DNA of 64,000 bases, from NCBI GenBank assembly GCA_010645155.1, contig JAAGOF010000185.1:1124688-1188687 (forward strand), read 5' to 3'. The position numbers were made by a program, and so were the translations under genes. The stretch is from Tigriopus japonicus. Lineage: Eukaryota; Arthropoda; Copepoda; Harpacticoida; Harpacticidae. Positions 13,101 to 23,728 of the stretch are shown here, piece by piece. A model generated the notes under the pieces. It did no database searches. It was not told where the DNA came from and was given only the letters and a program-made list of their open reading frames with translations. The number at the start of each line of letters is the position of its first letter. Position 1 is the stretch's first letter.

Positions 13101-16100
13101 CAGGAGCAAGCGTTGATCACAGATGAGAGCATAACGGGGATAGAACAGTGGCAAAATATTGGTGATTTTTTATTGAAGTTCCTAATTGGAGTTTTGTTAA
13201 GTGGAAAAGATGATAATGGTGACGACGACGAGAGAACGAACTAGTGTTGCTAGAACTTTTGGAACTAACCATGCCAAAAAAAATCAAGATTATAAATGTT
13301 TTTTGAATAATAAAAATAATCCGGCAATCGCGAATATTGCTTTGAGCAATATGCAAAAATGTTTTTTTTTAGAAATGGAATAGGTTTCAAAAGAGGGAAG
13401 TTTTTGTAGTAAGCTGGTATTTGCCATTACTTAATTTGACACTTTTGATTTGGAAATATCTGGCAATGCTGCGTTGTTGTTCACTGAAGATTTGTTTTGA
13501 ACACACTTCATTGATCCGGCAGCAAGGGTGTCAAGTGACTTGATTTATATACATTGCTCTTGTTTGACCAAAGCAGTTGAATGAGCAATTTGCCTCCGAC
13601 TCCTTAAAAACGCAAGTTTGGGTTGTGAATCACGTAACTTAGCGTGTTCAACATCAAATTCCATTGCACACGCGTGCAGGCTTGGTGACTCATGAATATT
13701 TTCAGCGTGTCATTTCTCTGTTAGCCCTCAAATCTTCACTTTTACCGAAAAGATATTCATAATTTAGCCAAAGTGTTGATTGTCTTTTTTTAATCTGCAA
13801 AAACAATTTTTTTATCGTTTTGTGTCAATCTTTGGCAAAACGTCAACCATCATTCTTATGGTTATACATAGGAACACATATAGTACATACAGATAGGGAA
13901 ATAATGCTGCCAAGAAAAATAGCTCACGCTTTCCAAGTTTGCCTAAATCTGACCACAACTAGCACTAACATTTTTTGTTCAAGCTGACATTCTACTCACC
14001 TCATTGGTGGAAATTTTCGAAAATAATAAAAAAAATCTTGCACGTTGATTTAATCGTCTTATACGAACTTTTTCCATAAGCCAACCCTTTTTTGATGATA
14101 AGTAACAGTAATAACTGAACGAACAATACTTATAATCCTTAAATTTTTCCCCCTAACGTTCTGCACTGCTGTAAATTTGTGACAAAAATATAAATATTCA
14201 GCGGATTCTTTTTTTTCTCTTGAATGGTTGGCCATTTCTAGGAAAACTGTGAGTATGATAGCTTGTCCTTATCGTCCAAAATGGGAGATGGAGAGATGAG
14301 GAAACATGGTCTGTTCTGCGGTTCTCGTCTTCCCCCTGTTATCACCTCCGAAGGGAATTTGCTTCGCTTAGAGTTCGTTTCCGATAACTCGGTCCAAAAG
14401 ACCGGCTTCGGAGCCATTTTCTTCACAGGTTTGCTCTCCAAACAGAACAAAAACATGTTCAATTGAAAATTAGACTTTAAACAACGACTTCCTTGAATGA
14501 TTATACACACAGATAAAGATGAATGCGCCACAGACAATGGGGGATGTCAACACATCTGCAGGAACACCATTGGAGCATATCATTGCTCATGTCGGCAAGG
14601 TAAGTTCCTCTTCGTCAATTTTCTCCTGATTTGGGATTTTGAATTGACATTGTGAAAGAGCAGGAGACTTTTTGTCCAGTAGATGGCGCTTTATGCGTTG
14701 AGCCTACATTGTTATGTAAACATTACAGGCAATGAAGTATAAGCCCATATTTTACAGAGGAAACAGCCGTATACTCAAGTGATTGACATTTGTAATGAAT
14801 GTTATAGAGTGAAAAACCGAAATAAGTATAAATAGGTCAGCTTAGAACTCTTCACATGAACATCAAAAATCGCAATCCAGACGTGTGACAGATTATTTGG
14901 CAAATTTCAGACGATCAAAAATTTTACTGTAGGTACTTGTAGCAAGATGTCATAACTTATTTTCCAATTGAACAATTTCCATGAGGCTAAATTTTGAAAC
15001 CATTTTCTGCAACACTGGGAAACTATGATAAGCTTGTTGGTCAAAACGTATTTTAAAAATCTCTAAAAACTGGTCTTACCTTGAAACTAAATCGGCATCT
15101 ACTTGTTAAAAGTAAAAATAGCGTTCGGATCATGTTGCGATTATTTGGCCTCGAGTTAAAGTTTTTTATTACCAAAGTCATTTTTGTGAAAAGTTGTACT
15201 CACAAAAGTTGCAAAAATTGCTATTTTTTTGACCAAAAAGGCATAATACTAAAAATATGCCAATATACAAATTGGGCAAAAACATGACTTGTGTCCAAAA
15301 TTTCCGAGCCCTAGTCATAAACACATAGTAGAAATAATTATGACAATTAACAAGTATCGCGAGCTGAATGCCAAAACCTTTTTGGAAAAGGTTTCTGAAA
15401 TATTTTGAAAGCTTTATTTTAACTTAATATATGTCTTTGAAAGCATTGTCTCTAATCTATATGAATAAACACTTATCACATACTTATCACTTTTAGTCTT
15501 TAGCCATATTAGATCCCAAACCAACACTATATGTTAGAAAACAACTTTAGAAACCGGGATTGACGATTATTGACTCAGGAAAAAAAGTCAATTCTCCACC
15601 AATTTTCTGTTAGCTCAAACGTATCTCTTCAATTACTTAGGATTTGTTTTGCATGAGAACAAACACGATTGCAAGGAAGGGGGTTGTAAGCATGAGGTGA
15701 TTACCCCGCAGAGTGGCGAAGAAAACCAGATCGAGAGCCCCCATTATCCGGAATACTATCCTCCCAAGAAGGATTGTGTTTGGATATTTTCCACGACCCC
15801 AGGACACCGAATCAAATTGGTGAGTGAAGCTTTCAGACACGCGGTAAGAGACACTCTCTTGTAATTGCATCAAGAGGGCTCTTGTTGTTACAGATCTTCA
15901 CTGACTTCGAAATGGAACCTCATCAGGAGTGCGCCTATGACCACGTGGTTTTATACGACGGTCACACTACAGAGGATCAGGATTTGGGACGCTTTTGTGG
16001 CAGCAAACTTCCTCATCCAATTGTGGCCACGCATTCAAAGATGTTACTTGTGTTCAAGTCTGATGCCTCTGTGCAACGCAAAGGATTCAAGGCCATCCAC

Positions 16101-19100
16101 ACTACTGGTACAAGTCTTTTATAGCCTTTTGGCTTGTTAAAAGAGGCGGAAGTTTTGAGGAGAAACTCAAGCAACCTCTCAGTTCTTTGATAAAGGAAAA
16201 TGAAAATAACACATTTTGAGATTAATTTTTATTGGTTACTTTTGAAAGGCTATCTATTCCTTGGACAAAACGTAATTATTCTTCGAGCCTTAGCCCTACT
16301 TAAGGATCAAATTTTTATGCTTGAATGTTTTCTTTCAATTAAATTACTTTTTCTAAAACATAATGTCAGGGAAAAATGAACGATTAGAATCAAAATGCGA
16401 GCTGTATTTTTCATGGCACTTAATTGAATCCGAGATATGTGGCGAAAATTTGAAAAAAGACGTCAAAAATGTCTGATTTAGCTCCTACAATATTGTACGG
16501 AATTAAGGCAGGAACTTTTTTAGTTCATGAACCAAATGTATCTCAACCCAACTTCAACCGCCAACCAATGTTTCAATATTCTGGAACGAGGATGATCACT
16601 CTTGTCCAAAAAAGACTTGACTCTTAACAATAGAGAGTCAAAAAAAGCGACCTCAAGCGGCATTTATAGTATTTCCTGTAATGAAAAGGAGAGAAATTTC
16701 GAAAATACCCCTTCACTTTGCTAAGTTTAATTGCCTCTCGTACATCCTCAGTGATTTGAAATTGGCAGCAGTTAACAGCAAATTGTTAATTATTGTATCA
16801 AGAAACAGTCTTAAATTTTAAGGACATTAAGATTTTTGCCTCATTTTGAAGTTATTACAAGTTTAAAATGTCAACTTCAGTTTAAAAAATAGTTACCCTT
16901 TACATATGAGGAAGGAGAAAAAAGGATAAAAGAGAAGGCAAGAGTAACAAATCCAATTTCTGACCAATTTCAGACCTTAAAAAGGAATTGGGGAAGCTTG
17001 CAAACTTCTAGACTTTTGAACATCGTTGCGATAAAACCAATGCAATTTTGGTGCATTACAAGAACGCAATTTTTGAAGTTAGAATAAATGGCTCTAGAAT
17101 GAAATGAAAAAGAAACACCAAACACTGATAAAACTTGTATAAAAAGCGAAAGAAGTTACTGCATAGACCGGGTCTCTTAGTTCTGTGTACACTCCAAGTT
17201 TTGAATTGCGAGACTCTATTAAACTAACGTTAAAATGGTTGGTGGTTTCCTATGAAACCATGCCGGTTCCAGTAACTTGTTATTTAGAAAAAGAGAAAAA
17301 CATTTGTTGTTCCCCACTTGTTGGTTAGACCTGTTTTTGCACTTTGTTTTACTGTTCGGGCATCACTTTTGCACCATTCGATAACCAAAATAGTTCATTT
17401 TTACGCCTTTTGACTCTTCCTTCCAAGTCTTTTAGCATTCTGACAACAATTCGCGATCTTTAACATTAGTTAACATTTTCATGAACATTTTTTTTGCATT
17501 TCAAGCAAGTGCTAAATTTTGAGCAAAAACTTCATTTTTAGTTTGCGGTGGACATTTAGAGGCAACCTCCGTGGTTCAAGATATCAAATCACACGCTTTC
17601 TTTGGAGACACCAACTATGGAAACAATGCCGACTGTGATTGGATCATTGAAGCTCCTCCGGGTGAGTAAAAAGGTGCACCAAAGCGCCTTAACAAATGGT
17701 TTGTTATGAATGAGACGTTCATTATTAAATACATTTTTCTCTTAGCTTTTCATAATTGTAAGTCTCGTCCTAGTCCTAGTCAGGAACCACTGTACTTCAG
17801 GACGAATTTCAAAAATACACACTAGGTCCGATCATTGTACAAAAATGTGAGGTTTTTGCAACAAATATATTGTTCCGTTGAATTTCCATTGTACTAATCG
17901 GACCTAGTGTGTATTTTGAAAGTAATCCTGGCTTGAGCCGTCCTTGTCCTAGTAGAAGGTTCTTCTCCAAAGATAGTGCGGTTGAATATTGGAGTTGCCA
18001 ACGATATTGTGCTGAATCAACCCTGTCAAAGGACCATTTGAAACTCTCTCTATAAGGTCGGTTGTTGAGGTAGTTTTGAAGTATAGTAGAAGCATGTCTA
18101 GAAACACAAAAGAAATATATGAGACAGATTAGAAATAACCGTGCTTGATCAGGTTTTGCTGCATAAGTTGTGATTGAAAAACGCAGCTTGCAGCTAATGT
18201 AGTGAAACCTGATCGAGTATGGTTATTTCTACTCAGTCTCATATGCCTCTTCTATGCATCCACATATGCTTCTACTATACTTCAAAATAACCTCAACAAC
18301 CGGTTGTTGAGTCCATTTGAAGTATAGTAGAAGCATAATGGAAGCTTGGTAATCCGGATTAGAAGTAACCATGTCCAATAAAGTTTTGCTACAGAAGCTG
18401 CGTATTTAAATCGCAAAAACGCAGCTTTTGCACTGAGCATATACTCAAGTATGGTTATTTCTACTTCGTCTGACTATACTTCGTCTATACTTTCACGATA
18501 CTTCCAAACTACATCAACAATCGACCTTACCTTTATTACTCAAGCCAAACAAGGCCAAGATCGCAAGATTACGGCTAAGAACAATGCTTTTAAAATCTAA
18601 CCCAATTAGGCTAACAATGGAGGTTTTAGCCAAGAATTATGCAAACTTGATTGTTGGTATATGTAATTGTAAATCATAGCATACAAATTCAGACTTTTGG
18701 GAGGATCAGCTTCATCGCAAATGAGCTCACAAACAGAGTTGTGACGTCATCATGCAACTGTTGCTTAAAGAGAATTGTGTTTAATTTTATTTCAAGGGAA
18801 GAATGTTCATTTGAGCTTCACCACTTTTGAAATGGAGGATGAGCAAGAGTGTGGTTATGATTTTGTGGAGGTTTTTTCTGGGTATGATGACACAGGTCCA
18901 TCTTATGGAAGATTCTGCGGCAACCAAGTAAGTTCCATGATATGAGTTTTTGAAAATCACTCACAGCTCTTGATTTAATCATGCGCTTTTGATTTCGGTT
19001 CATGATAATTATTAATATTGATGCATAAAAGACGTCTTTTGTTATCATCCAAGGATGACTCAACGAAGGATATATTGCAGATACCATTTGCAGCCTAGTT

Positions 19101-19835
19101 ACTACAATAAAAATTCAACGGAACATTTATTGCAGTAAAATAACCTCTCGTTTTTGTACAATGGCAGGCCTTAACCTGTATTTCTTTAATTCGTCCGGAG
19201 AAATTAAGATGTTCTTGTATTATCTCACACTTGATTTCTGAAGGTTGCGTGGTATTTTCCCTCAAAATGACGTTTAATTGCGTTAGATTAAGATAGAATC
19301 GGGTGAAGTAGGTGTAGGTGAGTTGGAATCACGCATTTTAACCAATTTTTCTATGTAAGATAATTAATAAAATTTCCTGGTACATAAACATCTTCACAAA
19401 AGCTTTGACTATTACTGCGAAAGAACATTGCAGTAAGGATTCTTAGGTCTCAAAAAAGTTTAATAAAAAACACCTTTACATAATGTGAGCCAACCTTTTC
19501 AAGAATGAAGGACATTAAACATCGATTTTATCCAGTGATGACAAAATATTTTGATAAAATTAAGGGGAAGAAAGTCGTTCCTATCAGAGTTCATATGGGT
19601 GAAAGATATTTGCTGAGGTTCAGTGAAACGGTTTTGCTACTTTCCGTAACCAATTTTCCTCATCTTGCTTTTTAAGGTTCCTCCGGAAATCGTTTCTGCA
19701 GATGAAGCCTTGCTTCTGCGATTCAAGTCTGACGACACCATCAATTCCAAGGGATTTTCTGCGCTTTTTGTCATCATCGACACGAGTGAAAATTTCAATT
19801 ACGAGGATTATAAGGACACCAGACCCATCTTGTAA
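4134..19835 (+). CDS. Tolloid/BMP1-type astacin metalloprotease, 5' end missing
   Basis: This is a secreted zinc protease of the BMP1/tolloid family. Family members cleave Chordin/Sog and collagen propeptides and so control BMP signalling and matrix assembly. Exons: 4134-4312, 5779-5885, 5955-6087, 6145-6245, 6668-6815, 6883-7005, 7184-7329, 7401-7596, 7668-7793, 11889-12049, 14242-14428, 14513-14599, 15641-15819, 15894-16107, 17542-17661, 18797-18927, 19677-19835 (TAA). All junctions are GT-AG and keep frame, giving 831 visible residues. Residues 1-140 are the astacin domain from [11 protein letters not shown] on, with zinc site [13 protein letters not shown] and Met-turn SIMHY. Then come CUB1 (141-264), CUB2 (265-378), calcium-binding-type EGF1 (379-420), CUB3 (421-536), EGF2 (to about 578), CUB4, CUB5 and a short acidic tail. 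This is the complete canonical order. The signal peptide, prodomain and first part of the protease domain are not in view. A receptor gene is nested antisense in the intron 7794-11888. The 5/6 exon junction has an alternative reading (see findings). Whether it is the tolloid or tolkin paralogue cannot be settled. Confidence 0.95.
5081..5256. mobile_element. pogo/Tc1-mariner-type MITE in a tolloid intron
   Basis: This 176-bp element has terminal inverted repeats beginning CAGTGAAATCTCGATTTAA. Internally it repeats the motif ATTTAACGAT several times in both orientations. The right end is followed by TA; the left flank reads TG, probably a mutated TA duplication. It carries no coding capacity. 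A second copy lies at 24919-25081. The CAGTGAAA terminus is typical of pogo/Tigger-like elements. Confidence 0.8.
5427..5720. mobile_element. TA-flanked MITE (CCGGGTG termini) in a tolloid intron
   Basis: This 294-bp element has terminal inverted repeats. The left end begins CCGGGTGATTCATAATAAAC, and the right end reads inward TCGGGTGTTTCAAAAGAAAC. TA dinucleotides flank both ends (5425-5426 and 5721-5722), as left by Tc1/mariner-type transposition. It is non-coding and ends about 58 bp before a tolloid exon. A longer relative lies at 47986-48917. Confidence 0.8.
7640..7645 (-). promoter_or_regulatory. Candidate poly(A) signal of the nested IR gene
   Basis: AATAAA on the - strand, 167 nt past the IR stop codon. 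If used, the IR 3' UTR would run antisense across the tolloid EGF1 exon (7668-7793). No nearer AATAAA was noticed. The signal is inferred from the hexamer only. Confidence 0.4.
7812..9975 (-). CDS. Ionotropic receptor (IR), glutamate receptor-like, nested in tolloid intron
   Basis: This is a predicted ligand-gated cation channel of the divergent ionotropic receptor class, which mediates chemosensation in protostomes. It starts at the ATG at 9973-9975, followed by the hydrophobic leader [13 protein letters not shown]. Exons: 9975-9432 and 9393-9187 (separated by a 38-nt intron or an indel), 8955-8251, and 8191-7812 (TGA). About 611 residues result. Visible in order are an N-terminal region with no amino-terminal domain, and an S1 ligand-binding lobe with [10 protein letters not shown] and the phrase [10 protein letters not shown]. 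Then follow TM1 ([20 protein letters not shown]), a pore loop, TM2 (about 8560-8470), and an S2 lobe with [11 protein letters not shown]. In ALWIDG the Asp sits where iGluRs carry the agonist-binding acidic residue. TM4 is [16 protein letters not shown]. The iGluR gating motif SYTANLAAF and the usual S1 arginine are not recognisable, so it is an IR rather than a classical glutamate receptor. Introns of 231 and 59 nt are well supported. Confidence 0.88.
10021..11888 (+). other. Remainder of the tolloid EGF1-CUB3 intron; holds the IR upstream region
   Basis: No further exon was recognised between the IR start and the CUB3 exon at 11889. The first few hundred bases must contain the promoter of the - strand receptor, but no TATA box could be assigned with confidence. 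Around 10220 the sequence AGGGTGTTTAAAGTAAGTGTGAAC resembles a transposon terminus, but no matching partner end was found nearby. Confidence 0.5.
12050..14241 (+). other. Large tolloid intron inside CUB3
   Basis: Non-coding. It contains a segment at about 12230-12310 that reappears inverted near 44355-44440 (shared phrase TTTGCCGTTGTTGTCGCCACC with small changes), so it is a dispersed repeat. It also contains the 242-bp copy of a MITE at 13488-13729. Otherwise it is AT-rich and featureless. Confidence 0.6.
13488..13729 (+). mobile_element. Left-truncated copy of the TA-flanked MITE seen at 27185
   Basis: 242 bp align with 27227-27469 with few differences. Shared landmarks are TTTTGAACACACTTCATTGA, CATTGCTCTTGTTTGACCAA and the right end CTGTTAGCCCTC. 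The left terminal inverted repeat present in the other copy is missing, so this copy is truncated. Confidence 0.75.
14600..15640 (+). other. Tolloid intron within EGF2
   Basis: Non-coding, AT-rich. No repeat family or gene was recognised. It splits the EGF2 module after the residues CSCRQ, and the next exon restores the second half of the module. Confidence 0.6.
16108..17541 (+). other. Tolloid intron between CUB4 and CUB5
   Basis: Non-coding, AT-rich, ending in a normal TTTTTAG acceptor. No gene, tRNA or bounded mobile element was recognised. Confidence 0.6.
17798..17945. mobile_element. Palindromic MITE, family A, copy 1
   Basis: About 148 bp. The arms beginning CAGGACGAATTTCAAAAATA and (reverse strand) CAAGGACGGCTCAAGCCAGG converge on the shared inner sequence ACACACTAGGTCCGAT. 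Further copies lie at about 19030-19206 (inverted), 59285-59435 and 59509-59656. All copies keep the inner phrase TGTTCCGTTGAATTTTCATTGTA or its complement with minor changes. It is non-coding and lies in a tolloid intron. Confidence 0.75.
18054..18528. mobile_element. Double palindromic element in a tolloid intron
   Basis: Outer ends are inverted: AAGGTCGGTTGTTGAGGTAG at the left and the complement of the same motif (CATCAACAATCGACCTT) at the right. Two palindromic units lie back to back, 18054-18300 and 18301-18528. Each has arms containing GAAGTATAGTAGAAGCAT and GAAATAACC and a centre rich in AAAACGCAGCTT. This suggests a fold-back MITE inserted next to, or duplicated within, a copy of itself. 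It is non-coding. Confidence 0.7.
19030..19206. mobile_element. Palindromic MITE, family A, inverted copy
   Basis: Reads as the reverse complement of the family copy at 59285-59435. It runs from AAGGATGACTCAACGAAGGA to TTTAATTCGTCC and keeps the central AAAATTCAACGGAACA. It lies in the last tolloid intron (18928-19676), which otherwise shows nothing recognisable. Confidence 0.7.
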
Positions 19836-19941
19836 TCAGATATATTCATTGTAGGATAGAGGTCAAATGGTCTCTTGGATTACATATCGTTGATATGTTA
19901 CTCATTGTAAAATGCTTCAGAGATAAGATGGATGAAACTTT

Positions 19942-19947
19942 ATTAAA
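19942..19947 (+). promoter_or_regulatory. Candidate poly(A) signal of the tolloid gene
   Basis: ATTAAA, 107 nt after the tolloid stop codon, in an A-rich context. ATTAAA is the commonest variant of the AATAAA hexamer. No cleavage site can be read from the sequence. Confidence 0.5.
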
Positions 19948-20265
19948 AAAAATGATTTTCTTCTATACTTTGGATTTGCTATTGTCAGTTTCCTCTTTTG
20001 ATCTTATGGGGATTGAGCGAGGGATAATAAAGCTCGTTGGAAGGCTTTTTGAATTTTGATATTTTCTTTTTCTCTCATAACTCGAGACTTTGAGACAAGG
20101 GAGAGAGGGAAAAAATCGTAAGCAAACATGGTGCCAAATTTTGAATCTGGCAAGAGCCAATATTTGACAATAGAAGTGCAAAAAGCTGTGTGATAGAATA
20201 ATTCAAGAGAGAAAATTTCTTCAACATGAGTTTAAAATAATTATAGGAATGTGTTGTATTTTTAG

Positions 20266-20573
20266 TACTGATGTGTTTCGAGTTGGATTTTTGGCAGAGT
20301 TTTGCCAGTTTGGTTTTTAGGGTCAAAAATCTGACCGCAACTAAACTTTTCAACAAGCAATAAACCTTATCCGCCATAAAATATGGCAGCACTGCCAACT
20401 CGAAATCCATTTTTATAACTTTCGATGAAACTCGAAATCGAACTAGTTCGAGTGTTGCCAAATTGGTCCCTGTTTAGGTCTTTTCAAATAAGTTCTATAC
20501 AACTTGCTCTTTTTTACAGCGATAAACTTCCGAGTCAAAAATGGCAGCACTCCTGGTTCGAAGCACATCACTT
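20266..20573. mobile_element. hAT-type MITE, family B, copy 1
   Basis: 308 bp. The left end TACTGATGTGTTTCGAGTTG mirrors the right end GTTCGAAGCACATCACTT. Flanking 8-mers ATTTTTAG (20258-20265) and ATCTTTAG (20574-20581) match at 7 of 8 positions, as expected for a hAT duplication. It is nearly co-linear in inverse orientation with the copy at 61310-61616. Short open frames inside it come from the repeat and are not genes. Confidence 0.78.
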
Positions 20574-20581
20574 ATCTTTAG

Positions 20582-21312
20582 TCCTCCCTTTCTGCTTTCC
20601 TTTGTTACTTCTATAGTGCATTCTACCACAGATTACTTAAAATAAAATCCAGATGTCTCAATTCTGACAACGCCTAAAACGCCGTCTACCAAGGAATCTA
20701 TCCTTAACAAAGTCCCAGAACGGATTGTTTCATCAGGAAGGTCATAGAGTGCATTACCTTGTTTGTAACGCAACTTTCCTTTTAAAGTTTGGTTCTCAGA
20801 GTCAATTTAGAAGGAGGTCATGGATCAAACGGGTCGTCTTGGTCTGTCTCCTTAGCTAGAACTGAATAGTCTCGGATTTGATCTATGGTTCCATTTTTTG
20901 TTCAACCCTGTGGTTTCTTTAGTCCGCCATCCATTCCTTCCTCCTCAATAAACGTAGCGAACCTACTTTAGAGACTTGTTAGCAAAATCTATGGGAACTC
21001 AAACGTCTTCCAACATGCGGGAAGGCAAAGTTCATGATTTAAGGAAACATTTTCTGATCAGAAACAAATCTAAAATATCTAATTTAGTAGCAAAGTTTGG
21101 ATAGTGAAAATCCTAAGGCCTGCTTCAAATGTGTCTAAAGTAAATACCTTAGACCTGTTTTGTAAAAAGTTAAATTTAATTAGTGTGGAGTTAGAATAAG
21201 CACTGGTTAGTGTTTCACGATCTGGCTACTGACAACTCAACCTAAATACTCTGGTTTGTTTTTGAACTTTGTCACAATCAGCTGAAAATTCAACTGAATG
21301 AATGCTCTTGAC
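20582..21312. other. Intergenic spacer
   Basis: No gene, RNA or bounded repeat was recognised. Slightly GC-richer patches (about 20640-20960) contain no open frame with recognisable protein features. Confidence 0.4.
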
Positions 21313-21761
21313 CAAGAAGCACGGAAATCATGGAGTGGGAGGCTAGAAATGAGAATTATGATTTCCAGCAGAAACGAACCATTTGCGTTCTTCTGCAAGT
21401 GAGACCTGGCTTGCATTGAGAAGAACACCTATTTCAAATTTCAGCCCAATCGAATGCCGGAGTGAAAAGTTATGCCTTCTCAAACTTATGTACTGAAGAG
21501 AGCATATAATGAATGAGCTCGCCCTTTTGTGGTAAAACAATTACCACAAAAGGGCGAGTTCGTTCATTCTCGGTAGGATTTGGACTGAACTTTGAGTGAG
21601 CATAACTTTTGTCTCCGACGTTCGATTGAGCTAAAAATTGAAAACGTATTTTTGTCAACATATGCAAGGTCTCATTGGCAGAAGAACGTAATTGAATTGT
21701 TATTACTGAAAATCATTATTCTCATTGCTAGCCTCCCACTCCATGATTCCAGTGCTTCTTG
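21313..21761. mobile_element. Fold-back element, family C, copy 1, with central hairpin
   Basis: About 450 bp forming one long imperfect palindrome. The left arm begins CAAGAAGCACGGAAATCATG and contains GGAGTGGGAGGCTAG. The right arm carries the complements and ends GTGCTTCTTG. The centre is a perfect hairpin at 21518-21558 (18-bp arms, 5-nt loop) with the motif CTCGCCCTTTTGTGGTAA. Another nearly full copy is at 59781-60199. Diverged or interrupted copies are at about 24695-25250 and 27085-27520. It is non-coding. Confidence 0.75.
21518..21558. repeat. Perfect hairpin at the centre of the fold-back element
   Basis: CTCGCCCTTTTGTGGTAA is followed by AACAA and then the exact reverse complement. 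The same hairpin core, with one change, sits at the centre of the copy near 59988-60025. Confidence 0.9.
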
Positions 21762-23728
21762 TCTTGACCAATCACCAGGACAAACCATCGGCATCATGTG
21801 TTAGTCTACGATGGCCAATACCTATCAGAGGGTATCTAAATAAACTTATTCCACCGTTTCTCAGTCTCCCATGTTTTGCCCGTAGAGTGCATAACAGGGA
21901 CAAGGTACAAAAACGAAATTCTTTGAATGGACTGTACATTGTTGCAATTAATTTGACAATTTATCAAAATTTCTCCTATGATATTTTGTTATTTTTAAAT
22001 GTTGCCATCAAATATGGAATATTGTTAAAAGTTCCATTTTTTTCGTTGTAATCTTACGGTAAATTATTACACGAACCAAATGTTTTCTGAAATATCCATG
22101 ACACTTTATTTTGTTCTTTGAAATACTTCTAATTGTTTGATCAAAAATCGGTTTCCATGAAATAGCCAGACAAAGATTGAAACCTTATTAAAAAGCTAAT
22201 GCGTTTTTTATAAAGTTATAATCTATCCATGAAAGATTTTTAGTCAATTGCAGATGCACTGCAGATCATTCAGTAACGAAATTTTAAATCGAGACCAAGC
22301 TTGGTTTATTCTAATATCCAGTGACATAATGCAAAATTTTCCAAGCGTTCTTAAAACTTTAGCTTGAAGTATGAAAGGAGCCTACGTGAATAATGCTATT
22401 ATGCGGAGACGCGATTTTCGGTTTGACACCCTCAATCACATTATGCGAGTCTCCGTTTGACATCGAGTACGTGTCAAAATGGTTTACATTGGTTTTTAGG
22501 AAGAAGCAATGAAGGTTTGGACGGTTGACTAAAACAGTTTTTTTGGAGATAAACAAATCAAGGGATGAGGAATTATCTTGTTTTCTTCCGTTCTCACATG
22601 CCGATCAGCGAAGACGCCAGACTGTTTTTGTCGAACCCATTCAATCCCAACGCCTATTCGACGACGTTAAGGTTTCTTGAGAAATATGTCATACTTGTTT
22701 TGAAACCAAGTTCTGAGAAGGTGGTCATTTCCTGGCATCGATTTAGCTAAAGATGTGTCGTTGTGTGTGGATATTTGACCACCTAGAGATGGGCAGCTAG
22801 CTTTGGAATGTGAGCAAGTGTAACTTTGTGGAAAACGAAGTGGCTTTAGGTCACGTATGTGAAGAAGTTTAACTGAAAGTTGCTAAAATCGCCACTAGAT
22901 GGAGGCAAAACAACGGCAAAATCTCTTGATTTCAGACCTTTGTTCAACTTAAACTTTTCCCCTAAAATGCAGCTTAAATCATAAAGTTGGTTCACAAAAA
23001 GCATGCTGAGTAATCTTAGATCAAGGCCAAAGATTTAGCCGAAGCATCCAAAGCCGCTCATACCTCAAGATGGTGCTGATGGTCAGTTTTCTCCTCAATT
23101 GAAGCTCAACTGAGCTTCCTTAACAAGGTTTGCTCTGAAGGTGAGTTGTTCATTTTGAGAACAAGAGAGGGCGTCCCAGCAAGATGCGTACTGGGCGTGC
23201 TGAATTATGCGACAAACATCTATGTGACCAGAATGTTAATATTCATTAAAATCTGTTGTTGAGTAACTTAGTAAAAGCTTGAAAAAAACGCCACTAGATG
23301 GAGGTAAAGCGGAGACAAAATCTCCTAGTATCACACCTAATCTCATATTTCATATCAGTTTGAGTTCAGTTGCCATAAAAACACGTTGGAAATTCAAGTG
23401 ATGTTGAGTGAGCTTAAATTAAGCCCAAACATTTCGCTAAAACAGGCAAATCTGTTTGACACCAGATGGCGTTGTTGGTCGCTTTATTTGGTTTTTGATA
23501 TAACACATTAACCAACCTGAGAGTATTTTACTAAGTTTAAGGACAAGAGGCCACACGAACTATAGCTTGAATATAGCAGATTTCATGTATGCAGTGAAAA
23601 AATGCCCCTTATTGAAAATCTTTATTACAAGAATATGAAGAAAAAAGCCGCCATACGTCCACGCCATGTTTTGACATATATAAAATATTTGTGTACAAAG
23701 TGTCAACCTTGTCGATGTTAGTTATTAG
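21762..23728. other. Intergenic spacer with local duplication
   Basis: No gene recognised. The phrase CGCCACTAGATGGAGG occurs at about 22891 and 23290 with related flanks, indicating an old duplication of about 400-bp spacing. The phrase CACCAGATGGCG near 23460 is a looser third copy. Nothing else is supported. Confidence 0.45.
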
